Of a stretch of 20,153 nt of DNA, positions 6,371 to 13,797 are shown one piece after another; position 1 is the stretch's first letter, and the number at the start of each line of letters is the position of its first letter. The stretch lies in NCBI RefSeq assembly GCF_046159715.1, contig NZ_JBJXCT010000016.1, positions 1-20,153 on the forward strand, read 5' to 3'. A program made the position numbers and the translations under genes. This DNA is from Pampinifervens sp037481935 (GTDB taxonomy: Bacteria > Aquificota > Aquificia > Aquificales > Aquificaceae). The notes under the pieces are model-generated. The model made no database searches. It was not told where the DNA came from and saw nothing but the letters and a program-made list of their open reading frames with translations.

Positions 6371-7581
6371 GCGACGAATTTTTCAGATTCAAGCCTTGCC
6401 TCTTCCAGTATGTTCCTTATCCTCTCCGGTGAGGTTTCAAGGACCTTTGCCACCTTTTTTATGGTCTCTTCATCCCCATTGTCCTCCAGCAGGTCAATGA
6501 GCGAAAGTATAAACCCAAGAAGACTCAGCCTGTTTTCATAGGCTTCAACTATCTCCCTGTCAAGAAGGAGAGTTCTTGCTATGTCTTCAGGCTTTTGCCC
6601 CAGTATTTCCCACGAGAGGGAGAAAAGACCCATAAGGTAGGCTTTATCCTTCATCTCCTTTGCGTTTATCTCTGCGAGCTTTTCACCAAGGCTTGCCCTG
6701 AAAAGGGCCTTTCTCCAGAGCTCTTTTTCGCTCTCCTCTGCAAACATATCTGAAAGGGCAAGCACTATGATGAACTTGGCAACGTTTTCAAGTCCAAGGT
6801 AGATAACAGCATCTTCCACATTGCTGAACTCTCTTGCCTTCGGAAAATAGGCTGAGTTTACGAATTTAAGGAGTTTGTATGTTACACCTATGTCTTTCTC
6901 TATAACCTCAACAACCTTTTTTATATCCCTGGATTTTATTGCGTTGTATACCTGAAGTATAGTTGATTTCAGAAAGGATATGGTCCTAGTATCCTTTACC
7001 ATGGCAGGCCTTGAAAGATAAATTCCCTGAAAATATTCAAAGCCCAGCTCGTAGGCCCTCTCGTAATCCTGTTTGGTTTCAATGTTTTTAACTATTATGC
7101 CTTTTTTTAAGCTTTTCAGTATGCTTATTACTTCTCTTAACTCTTCTTCATTGTATGGGTTGTTTTTTATGTCTATTTTAACAAAATGACATTTATTCAA
7201 AAGCGGCAGATAGTCTATCTTTTCAAAACCGAAGTCATCTATACAGAACTTAAATCCGCGTTTTATGAGGTCGTCTATGGCATCAAGCAACGTGTTTGTT
7301 AGCCTTTTGTTCTCAACGAGTTCTATACCCACATGCTGTGGCGAGAGGAGGTCAAACATGGAGGCTTCAAGGAATATGGCAGGGACATTTACAAAGACAA
7401 GCTTGCCATTACCCACTTTGTGAGGACCAATCTCAGTGAGCACATCTATGGATATGCTTGTGGCCTTCAGTGGGTCAAAACCCTCAGGGTATGCACCAGT
7501 GGCCCTGTCCTGAAGGAATACCTCGTAGAAGGCTATCTTTCCCTCTCTATTGTATATTGCCTGTTTACATACCACGTTCAT
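6367..7581 (-). CDS. EAL-HDOD domain protein (possible c-di-GMP signalling)
   Basis: This 404-aa cytoplasmic protein joins an N-terminal EAL-like phosphodiesterase domain (about 1-200) to a C-terminal HDOD domain (about 203-404). EAL landmarks are E20 in EVF (in place of EAL), N65 (VNV), E87 (IELVE), D115-D116 (DDFG), K135 (VKID), E168 and Q185 (FQG), so the known metal-binding set is largely kept. The Arg that normally follows EAL is Gln24, and EAL itself is EVF, as in the partly degenerate YuxH/CdgJ group. Activity is therefore uncertain; it may only bind c-di-GMP. Its ATG overlaps the ribE stop in ATGA. A TATAAT eight bases upstream suggests an additional promoter of its own. No GGDEF gene is in the window. 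Confidence 0.85.
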   Translation of the reverse strand: MNVVCKQAIYNREGKIAFYEVFLQDRATGAYPEGFDPLKATSISIDVLTEIGPHKVGNGKLVFVNVPAIFLEASMFDLLSPQHVGIELVENKRLTNTLLDAIDDLIKRGFKFCIDDFGFEKIDYLPLLNKCHFVKIDIKNNPYNEEELREVISILKSLKKGIIVKNIETKQDYERAYELGFEYFQGIYLSRPAMVKDTRTISFLKSTILQVYNAIKSRDIKKVVEVIEKDIGVTYKLLKFVNSAYFPKAREFSNVEDAVIYLGLENVAKFIIVLALSDMFAEESEKELWRKALFRASLGEKLAEINAKEMKDKAYLMGLFSLSWEILGQKPEDIARTLLLDREIVEAYENRLSLLGFILSLIDLLEDNGDEETIKKVAKVLETSPERIRNILEEARLESEKFVA

Positions 7582-8201
7582 GTGTTTATATTATAAAAAG
7601 CTTCTAAGAGGCTCTGCAAACTACCACCTTTGAACCTCTGAAGGTAGTTTATCACATACTTGCCTATTATGTCCACCTCTACATTTACCATCTCCCCTGA
7701 CTTTCTGAACTTGAGGTTTGTGTTTTCATAGGTATGGGGTATTATGTTCATCTGAATCAGCGGTCCCTCAACCCTGTTTATGGTAAGGCTTATCCCATCT
7801 ATGCCTACAGAGCCCTTTTCTACAAAGTATGCGCTGTAATCTGGTTTAATCTGGACCATTAACAGCCAGTGCTCGCCCTTCTTCTGTAGCTGAATTATGG
7901 GTGCGGTAAAGTCCACATGTCCCTGAAGAAGATGTCCACCTAGCCTGTCAGAGAGCCTGAGTGCTCTTTCTAGGTTCACGTGGTCGCCCCTTTTTAGAAA
8001 TCTCAGGTTGCTCCTGCTCAGCGTCTCTTCAGACAGGTCAAAATGAAGAAGCTCGCCTTCAGTCTTTACCACCGTGAGACATACGCCATTGACTGCTATA
8101 CTCTCCCCAAGCACCACATCTTCATAGCCTGCTTCTACCACAAGCCTTCCGCCTCTCAGGCCTTCCACCTTTCCCACTTTTTCCACAAGCCCTGTAAACA
8201 T
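7578..8201 (-). CDS. ribE: Riboflavin synthase alpha chain
   Basis: The enzyme dismutates two 6,7-dimethyl-8-ribityllumazines to riboflavin, the last step of the pathway. An open frame extends upstream to 8306, but the family N-terminus MFTGLVEKVGKV begins at the ATG at 8201, giving 207 aa. Two homologous lumazine-binding repeats are visible. Repeat 1 contains GESIAVNGVCLTV and the junction DRLGGHLLQGHVD; repeat 2 contains KGSVGIDGISLTI and MNIIPHTYENTNL. The start overlaps the pyrK stop as TGATG, and the stop overlaps the EAL-HDOD start as ATGA. Other rib genes are not in the window. Confidence 0.95.
   Translation of the reverse strand: MFTGLVEKVGKVEGLRGGRLVVEAGYEDVVLGESIAVNGVCLTVVKTEGELLHFDLSEETLSRSNLRFLKRGDHVNLERALRLSDRLGGHLLQGHVDFTAPIIQLQKKGEHWLLMVQIKPDYSAYFVEKGSVGIDGISLTINRVEGPLIQMNIIPHTYENTNLKFRKSGEMVNVEVDIIGKYVINYLQRFKGGSLQSLLEAFYNINT
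7590..7619 (-). promoter_or_regulatory. Possible promoter for the EAL-HDOD gene
   Basis: Within the end of ribE the minus strand reads TTGCAG (7619-7614), 18 bases, TATAAT (7595-7590). Only eight bases separate the -10 box from the ATG at 7581, so a transcript would start at or within a base or two of the start codon. The -10 is perfect and the -35 is poor (3 of 6). It would let the signalling gene be expressed apart from pyrK-ribE. Confidence 0.4.
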
Positions 8202-8947
8202 CAGAAGAGCACCTCCCCTGCAGGCAATACAGGTCCTTCGTAGCATACCCTCCTGTAGCCTTCTGGGGTTTTCACCACGCATCCCAGGCACACGCCCCAC
8301 CCGCATGCCATTCTGCTTTCAAGGGAAAAATACATGTTATGTCCAGTGTTCATGTTTTTCAGAGCCCTCAGCATACCCTTTGGTCCGCAGGCATGAACCA
8401 CCCAGGTGATGTCAAATTCTCTGAGTGCATCCGTTATCAGGCCCTTTCTGCCCCTACTTCCATCCTCCGTGTATAGTATGTAATCAAAACCCTCCTCCTT
8501 CAGCCAGTCTTCCATACCAAGATGCTCTTCAGACCTGCCAGCGTAGACAAAGACTACCCTCTTACCTTTTGCTCTCAATTCTTTACCGAGAAGGCTAAGC
8601 CCTGCAAGCCCCACACCTCCACCCAGAAGAAGATGTTTATCCCCCTCCTGTGGAAAAAGCCCTTTACCGAGGGGTCCAAATGTGGGAAGCCCTTCTCCCT
8701 CCTTCACCGCAGAGAGCAGTCCTGTCCCTTTCCCCACAAGGTCGTAAAATATTAGAAGCCTTTCATCCCTTACATCTGCCACCGCAAAGGCCCTTCTTCC
8801 CAGAGGGTCAAGGGTGGGAGAAACTCCCAGCATCACAAACTGTCCCGCCTTTACTTCCTTAGCAATCTCGGGTGCGTGGAGCTCAAGCAGGAACAGCCTT
8901 CCTCTGATATGTCTGTTTTTGACAACTCTACAGAAAAGGTCCTTCAT
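8201..8947 (-). CDS. pyrK: PyrK-type dihydroorotate dehydrogenase electron transfer subunit
   Basis: PyrK carries FAD and a [2Fe-2S] cluster and passes electrons from PyrD type 1B dihydroorotate dehydrogenase to NAD+ in pyrimidine synthesis. The 248-aa protein has a ferredoxin-reductase-like FAD domain (1-95, with RRAFAV at 51-56) and an NAD-binding domain (LLLGGGVGLAGL, 106-117). The C-terminal cluster cysteines are C215, C220, C223 and C235, in the family spacing C-x4-C-x2-C-x11-C. The start overlaps oppC in ATGA (8944-8947). pyrD is not in the window, so partner identity is inferred. A related sulfide dehydrogenase or NfnA-type subunit is the main alternative, but the length fits PyrK. Confidence 0.88.
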   Translation of the reverse strand: MKDLFCRVVKNRHIRGRLFLLELHAPEIAKEVKAGQFVMLGVSPTLDPLGRRAFAVADVRDERLLIFYDLVGKGTGLLSAVKEGEGLPTFGPLGKGLFPQEGDKHLLLGGGVGLAGLSLLGKELRAKGKRVVFVYAGRSEEHLGMEDWLKEEGFDYILYTEDGSRGRKGLITDALREFDITWVVHACGPKGMLRALKNMNTGHNMYFSLESRMACGWGVCLGCVVKTPEGYRRVCYEGPVLPAGEVLF

Positions 8948-9921
8948 CTTCTGCCACCCTTTAGAAGATTATCACCGAGAAGGTTGAAGGCTATTACAAG
9001 AAGAAAGAGGGCAACGCCCGGAGATAGTATCCATGGATGGGCAAGCACAAGGTTTACATTCCTTGCGTCAGAGAGCATGTTTCCCCAGCTGGGAAAGGGC
9101 TCCTGAATGCCAAGACCAAGAAAGCTAAGGGATGCCTCAGCCAGAATGTAGCCAGGGAATGAGAGAGTTGCAGAGACTATCAGATAGTAGTAGGTGTTTG
9201 GCAGAATGTGAACTCTCAGAATTCTCAAGGTTCCTGCACCATAGCTTCTGGCAGACTGGACGAACTCCTTCTCCCTTATGGAAAGCACCATACCCCTCAC
9301 GACCCTTGCAAGCCCTGCCCACCCAAGAAAGGACAGGATAAATATAACCATGAGAAAGACCTGAAAGCTCTCCATGGTCAGCGGGAAAACAGACCTCAGG
9401 GAAAGCATGAGATAGAAGGTGGGTATAGCTAAAAGCACCTCCACAAGCCTCATTATTGCTGTGTCTATCCTCCCCCCGAAGTATCCAGAAATGCCGCCTA
9501 TAAGGCTGCCCAGAAGGAAGGTTATGCTAACCCCCACAAGACCTATGGTCAGAGAAACCCTTGAGCCGTATATGAGCCTGCTTAGAATATCTCTCCCCAG
9601 CTTGTCCGTTCCAAGCAGATATAGATGGCATGGCTCTTCAACAGAAAGAAGCCTGTATCCATGCTCTGTTTTGCTGAAAAGCCTTAGCCTGCAGGCAACA
9701 TTTCTGTCCTCTTCGTAAACCTTGAAGAGTGGGTCCCTCATCCTGTAGGGATGAACATACGGAAAAGTAAGCCCTCCATCCTTGAAGATGTGTATCCTTG
9801 TGGGTGGGTGAAAGGGCGCCTTTCTGTTCTGGAGGGAATAAGGATAGGGAGCAAGAATGTCCGCAAATAAGGCAAGGAAGAGGAAAAAGCCTATTATGGT
9901 GAGGGGAAAGGTGAGCCTCAC
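8944..9921 (-). CDS. OppC/DppC-like ABC transporter permease
   Basis: This 325-aa inner-membrane permease is of the peptide/nickel uptake type. An N-terminal membrane segment (about 5-25) is followed by an unusually long extracytoplasmic stretch to about residue 105, leading to LLGTDKLGRDILSRLIYGSRVSL. Five further hydrophobic segments follow. The EAA loop that contacts the ATPase is EFVQSARSYGAGTLRILRVHILPN, and the C-terminal ASLSFLGLGIQEPFPSWGNML is typical of OppC. The start is GTG at 9921 with no Shine-Dalgarno sequence. No OppB partner, binding protein or ATPase is nearby. It heads an operon with pyrK, ribE and the EAL-HDOD gene. Confidence 0.9.
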   Translation of the reverse strand: MRLTFPLTIIGFFLFLALFADILAPYPYSLQNRKAPFHPPTRIHIFKDGGLTFPYVHPYRMRDPLFKVYEEDRNVACRLRLFSKTEHGYRLLSVEEPCHLYLLGTDKLGRDILSRLIYGSRVSLTIGLVGVSITFLLGSLIGGISGYFGGRIDTAIMRLVEVLLAIPTFYLMLSLRSVFPLTMESFQVFLMVIFILSFLGWAGLARVVRGMVLSIREKEFVQSARSYGAGTLRILRVHILPNTYYYLIVSATLSFPGYILAEASLSFLGLGIQEPFPSWGNMLSDARNVNLVLAHPWILSPGVALFLLVIAFNLLGDNLLKGGRR

Positions 9922-9930
9922 AGTGTGAAT

Positions 9931-9938
9931 AGTATAAA
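9931..9938. promoter_or_regulatory. Overlapping divergent -10 boxes, oppC / MTH1187 gene
   Basis: The 28-base gap between the oppC GTG and the MTH1187-type ATG holds TATACT on the minus strand (9936-9931) and TATAAA on the plus strand (9933-9938), sharing four base pairs. The boxes end nine and eleven bases before their start codons, and neither gene has a Shine-Dalgarno sequence. No convincing -35 was found for either side, so this rests on the -10 boxes and the geometry. Confidence 0.4.
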
Positions 9939-9949
9939 ATATTTATGCC

Positions 9950-10270
9950 ATGAGCGTGCTTGTGTTCGTGAGTATGACGCCTCTGGGGAAGGGTGAGAGC
10001 GTCAGTGAGTATGTGGCAAGGGTTGTGGACATAGTGGACAGGTCTGGACTTCCCTATGTGCTCACTCCCATGGGAACCATAATAGAGGGAGAAACATGGG
10101 AAGAGGTCATGTCTGTGCTAAAAGAAGGCTTTGAGGCTCTCAGGAAGGACTGCCCTCGCATATCCATAACCATGAAGATAGACTACAGAGAAGGCAAATC
10201 CGGAAGGCTTTTCAGCAAGGTAAAATCTGTGGAAGATAAGCTGGGAAGAGAGATAAGGAAGGCAACCTAA
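9950..10270 (+). CDS. MTH1187 family (DUF77) thiamine-binding protein
   Basis: This 106-aa ferredoxin-like-fold protein is of the MTH1187/YqgV family, some members of which bind thiamine or HMP. The family pattern is clear: an N-terminal strand VLVFVSMTPLGKGESVSEYVARVVDIV, then SGLPYVLTPMGTIIEGETWEEVM and a C-terminal amphipathic helix (SGRLFSKVKSVEDKL). Residues 30-55 hold the usual ligand-contact region (YVLTPMGTIIEG). The ATG at 9950 gives normal length; an upstream ATG at 9945 is out of frame. It ends one base before the LonC-like gene, so the two are probably cotranscribed. No thiamine biosynthesis gene or thi-box riboswitch is nearby, and its role here is unknown. Confidence 0.88.
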   Translation: MSVLVFVSMTPLGKGESVSEYVARVVDIVDRSGLPYVLTPMGTIIEGETWEEVMSVLKEGFEALRKDCPRISITMKIDYREGKSGRLFSKVKSVEDKLGREIRKAT

Positions 10271-10271
10271 G

Positions 10272-12611
10272 GTGGCTATAAAAAGGCTATCAAGGGATGA
10301 ACTCAGTTACGGATACACCTTTACATTTTCCACAAAGGATGTAGAAGCTGCGGAGCTTTTCCCCGGACAGGAAAGGGTCAGGTTTGCCTTTGACCTTGCA
10401 CTGAAGACGGAGCTTGAGGGTTATAACCTCTACGTCTCAGGACCAGAAAGCATAGGAAGGACCATATACACACTCAAAAGGCTCAGGGAGTCCGCAAAGG
10501 AAAAGAAAAAACCCGAGGACATATGTTATGTCAACAACTTTGACAATCCTCTGAGGCCAAAGTATCTCCTGCTGCCTGCAGGCATGGGTAAAGCACTGTC
10601 TCAGGACATAGACTGGGCAATAGATGCCCTGAAGGAGGAAATTCCCAAAGCCTTTGAGAGCAAGGAATATGAGGAGGAGTTGGCAAGAATAAGGAAAAGC
10701 GTAGAAAGTAAGAAGGAAGAGGTTGCTCAGAGACTGGTTGAGGAAGCCCAGTTTCATGGCCTTGGCGTTGTGTTTACACCGGCAGGTATAAAGCTTCTTC
10801 CCCTCATAGGCAGAAGGATAGTTCCAGAAGAGGAGGTCTATGCCAATCCAAGGCTTCAGGAAAGCTACGAAAAAAGCATTTCAGAGTTTGAAGAAAGGTT
10901 CAGGGATCTTATAAGAGAACTAAGGGAGCTTGACCACAGCCTCTCAGAGCAGGTGCTGGACCTGAGGAACAGGGTTGCGGGCTATGTGGTGGACAAGGTT
11001 TTTTCAAGGTTTGAAGGCAAATACATGGAATATGAGGGTATATCCGAATACATAAGCAGGCTGAAGACTGAGCTTGCAAGAAATTCAGACCTTTTCCTTT
11101 CCTGGCATACTTCAAAGGGTAATCTTGCCTTCCAGAAAATGCTGGAGAAGTCTTTCAACACTTTCAGGGTAAATGTCCTCGTGGACAACTCAACCCTTGA
11201 AGGTGCTCCCGTTGTCTTTGATGAGGTGCCAACCTTTCAGAGCCTTTTTGGAAGGGTTTTCTATACTGCGGAGATGGGCGTTCTGTATGCAGACCATATG
11301 AGCATTTCTGCGGGAAGTTTTCACCGGGCGAGGGGTGGCTATCTCGTGCTGAGGGTGCTTGACCTGCTGAAAAACCCCTTTCTCTGGGATGCCTTCAAGA
11401 AGGTGCTAATGCACAAAAAGATACACATGCCCCTGCATCCACTGGAAGATACAATAATGCCCCTGGTGGGTATAAGCCCTGAGCCCCTGCCAGCGGACTT
11501 CAAGGTAGTTCTCATAGGAGACCCCTACCTTTACTATTTACTCTACAACTACGACCCAGAGTTTGGAAGGCTCTTTAAGGTAAAGGCAGACTTTGACCCG
11601 GTCATAGATATTGGAGAAGAGCTTACCGATGCCTTTCCAAAGATATTCAGAAAGATAGTGGAAGAAGAGGGGCTAAAGCATCTTTCTGCGGATGCCCTTT
11701 CAGAGCTTTTCAAACATGGTGTAGAGCTATCTGGCAGCAGAAAGAAGTTTAACATGGTCATGGGGCGTCTCGTGGATGTGGTGAGGGAGGCGCAGTCCTT
11801 TGCAGAAGGAAAGGCCATGATAGAAGGCAGCCATATAAAAAGGGCAATAGGGGAAAAGCTCTTCAGGTCAAACCTGCTTGAAGAGAAGATAAGGAAAGCA
11901 ATTGGGGAGGGTAAGTTTATCCTGCGTATTGAAGGGGAGGAAATGGGGCAGGTTAACGGGCTCAGCGTCCTTGACCTTGGAGATTACAGTTTTGGAAAAC
12001 CGAGCAGAATAACTGCCTCTGTATACATGGGTGAGAAGGGTATAGTAAACATAGAGAGGGAGGTGGAGCTCAGCGGACCCATACATTCAAAGGGTGTGTT
12101 GATACTAAGTGGATACATGGGCAGAAAGTATGGAAGGAACATGCCGCTCTATCTTTCCTGCACCCTTACTTTTGAACAGAGCTATGATGAAGTGGAGGGC
12201 GATAGTGCATCCATGGCAGAGCTTCTTGCCATACTCTCCGCTCTCGCTGAGGTTCCCCTTAAGCAGTATGTTGCCATAACGGGCTCCGTTGACCAGCTTG
12301 GAAATGCCCAGCCCGTTGGTGGCATAAAGGAGAAGGTGGAGGGCTTCTACAGGGTATGCAAGATATTCGGATTGAGAGGCATTGAAGGGGTAATAGTTCC
12401 ATGGAGGAATTACGATAATCTTCTTCTTGATGATGAGGTTCTGGAGGCTGTTGAAAAGGGTGAGTTCCACATATACACTGTGGATACAGTGGATGATGCT
12501 GTGGAGATACTCACGGGCATGAAGGCTGAGAAGTTCCACGAACTGGTCAGAAGAAAGCTGAGGGAATTTTTCAAGAGGGCAACTCAGATGGGAAAGAAAA
12601 GAGGTATATAA
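10272..12611 (+). CDS. LonC-like / AAA_32 Lon family protease with degenerate ATPase motifs
   Basis: This 779-aa protein has a degenerate AAA module with a long coiled insertion (about 120-260) and a C-terminal Lon protease domain (about 570-755). The catalytic dyad is intact: S645 in EGDSASMAEL and K686 in PVGGIKEKVEGF. The nucleotide-binding site looks dead or weak. GPESIGRT (57-64) has Arg for the Walker A Lys, and the Walker B equivalent GGYLVLRVLDLL lacks the Asp-Glu pair. This matches LonC-type proteases, some of which degrade unfolded substrates without ATP. The start is GTG at 10272, with AGGAAGG about nine bases upstream. Absence of a strong N-terminal hydrophobic segment suggests a cytoplasmic location. 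It shares an operon with the MTH1187-type gene. Confidence 0.86.
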   Translation: MAIKRLSRDELSYGYTFTFSTKDVEAAELFPGQERVRFAFDLALKTELEGYNLYVSGPESIGRTIYTLKRLRESAKEKKKPEDICYVNNFDNPLRPKYLLLPAGMGKALSQDIDWAIDALKEEIPKAFESKEYEEELARIRKSVESKKEEVAQRLVEEAQFHGLGVVFTPAGIKLLPLIGRRIVPEEEVYANPRLQESYEKSISEFEERFRDLIRELRELDHSLSEQVLDLRNRVAGYVVDKVFSRFEGKYMEYEGISEYISRLKTELARNSDLFLSWHTSKGNLAFQKMLEKSFNTFRVNVLVDNSTLEGAPVVFDEVPTFQSLFGRVFYTAEMGVLYADHMSISAGSFHRARGGYLVLRVLDLLKNPFLWDAFKKVLMHKKIHMPLHPLEDTIMPLVGISPEPLPADFKVVLIGDPYLYYLLYNYDPEFGRLFKVKADFDPVIDIGEELTDAFPKIFRKIVEEEGLKHLSADALSELFKHGVELSGSRKKFNMVMGRLVDVVREAQSFAEGKAMIEGSHIKRAIGEKLFRSNLLEEKIRKAIGEGKFILRIEGEEMGQVNGLSVLDLGDYSFGKPSRITASVYMGEKGIVNIEREVELSGPIHSKGVLILSGYMGRKYGRNMPLYLSCTLTFEQSYDEVEGDSASMAELLAILSALAEVPLKQYVAITGSVDQLGNAQPVGGIKEKVEGFYRVCKIFGLRGIEGVIVPWRNYDNLLLDDEVLEAVEKGEFHIYTVDTVDDAVEILTGMKAEKFHELVRRKLREFFKRATQMGKKRGI

Positions 12612-12618
12612 TTAGAGC

Positions 12619-12855
12619 ATGCAGGGAAGACCACTCTTGCCCAACGAGCTTGAGCTTTTCAAAAAGGCACTGGGTATAGGACCACACAACTTCTGGAGGT
12701 GGTCCTCAAGAACGAGAAACTTCAAACTGCTCACCGACGGAAAGGTCATTTGGGTTGAAGGAACGGAGGAAAACATAGGAAAATCCATGCCCGTTCACGA
12801 AGCTACATGGTGGAGCTGGGACTTTGTAAGGGAAAAGCTCAGAGAGATGGGTTAA
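12619..12855 (+). CDS. Small Trp-rich protein of unknown function
   Basis: I do not recognise this 78-aa protein. Six tryptophans are present: FWRW near residues 25-28, VIWVEG in the middle and TWWSWDF near the end. It begins with a charged helix (LPNELELFKKAL) and ends with another (FVREKLREMG), with two predicted strands (NFKLLTDGK, VIWVEG) between. It has no signal peptide or membrane segment. It lies seven bases after the LonC-like gene and 12 before fabD, and codon use resembles its neighbours, so it is probably a real operon member. The ribosome binding site is weak; a TATAAT at 12607-12612 could be an internal promoter but has no good -35. Confidence 0.65.
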   Translation: MQGRPLLPNELELFKKALGIGPHNFWRWSSRTRNFKLLTDGKVIWVEGTEENIGKSMPVHEATWWSWDFVREKLREMG

Positions 12856-12867
12856 AATAGAAGACTT

Positions 12868-13797
12868 ATGGGAAAGCTGGCTTATGTGTTCCCCGGACAG
12901 GGCTCTCAGTATGTGGGAATGGGTTATGACTTTTACAGAGAGTTTCCCGAAGCTGCGGATGTTTTTCACAGCGCAGAGACAGCTCTCAGGTATAACCTCA
13001 CCGATATAATATTCAGAGGTCCGGAGGAAGAGCTGAACAGGACGATTAACACACAACCTGCAATCCTGACCACAAGCCTTGCCATCTATGCGGTTCTTAA
13101 GGCAAAGGGGTTTCCACAGCCAGACTTTGTGGCAGGGCATTCCCTGGGAGAGTATACGGCCCTTGCAGTGGCAGGAGGCGTGGAGCTCTTTGAGGCGGTC
13201 CGGCTTGCAAACCTCAGGGGTAAATACATGCAGGAAGCAGTCCCAGAAGGTGCAGGGGCTATGGCTGCGGTGCTGAAGATTCCACCGGAAAAAGTGGAGG
13301 AGGCCTGCAGGCTTGCTCAGGACTCTGGAGTGGTTGAGCCAGCAAACTACAACTCTCCTGAACAGACAGTCATATCTGGAGAAAGACAGGCGGTAGAGAA
13401 GGCGAGCGAAATAGTAAAGCAGATGGGAGGTAAGGTTATACCCCTAAAAGTTTCTGTCCCATCGCACTGCTCTCTTATGAAGCCTGCTGCCGATGCCTTC
13501 AGGCTCAAACTGGCCCAGACACCCATAAAAAACATAAACACCCCGGTGGTCCAGAACTACACTGCAATTGCCCATACAATGGCACCAGATATAAGAGAAA
13601 ACCTCTACAGGCAGATATTCTCTCCAGTAAGATGGTTTCAGAGCGTGCTCTATATGGTGGAGCATGGGGTAGACACCTTCGTGGAGATAGGACCCAAGAA
13701 CGTCCTTTCTAAGTTAATACAGCAGACAGTGCCTTATGTAAGGGTCTTTAACGTGGAAAAGGTGGAGGATGTGGAGAGGGTTTTAAAGGCCATATGA
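12868..13797 (+). CDS. fabD: Malonyl-CoA:ACP transacylase FabD
   Basis: FabD loads malonyl groups from CoA onto acyl carrier protein for fatty acid synthesis. The 309-aa length is standard. The N-terminal FPGQGSQYVGMG loop (8-19), the nucleophile S92 in GHSLGEY, R117 and the catalytic H200 in VPSHCSLM are all in place. The ATG at 12868 precedes the conserved AYVFPGQG; its ribosome binding site is poor (AGAAG). The TGA overlaps the argB start in ATGA. No other fab gene is in the window, so the linkage to argB and the protease is not pathway-based. Confidence 0.96.
   Translation: MGKLAYVFPGQGSQYVGMGYDFYREFPEAADVFHSAETALRYNLTDIIFRGPEEELNRTINTQPAILTTSLAIYAVLKAKGFPQPDFVAGHSLGEYTALAVAGGVELFEAVRLANLRGKYMQEAVPEGAGAMAAVLKIPPEKVEEACRLAQDSGVVEPANYNSPEQTVISGERQAVEKASEIVKQMGGKVIPLKVSVPSHCSLMKPAADAFRLKLAQTPIKNINTPVVQNYTAIAHTMAPDIRENLYRQIFSPVRWFQSVLYMVEHGVDTFVEIGPKNVLSKLIQQTVPYVRVFNVEKVEDVERVLKAI

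Noticed and set aside
8202..8306. 35-residue N-terminal extension of riboflavin synthase
   Set aside because: It overlaps pyrK coding sequence, and the family starts at MFTGLVE, whose ATG is joined to the pyrK stop.
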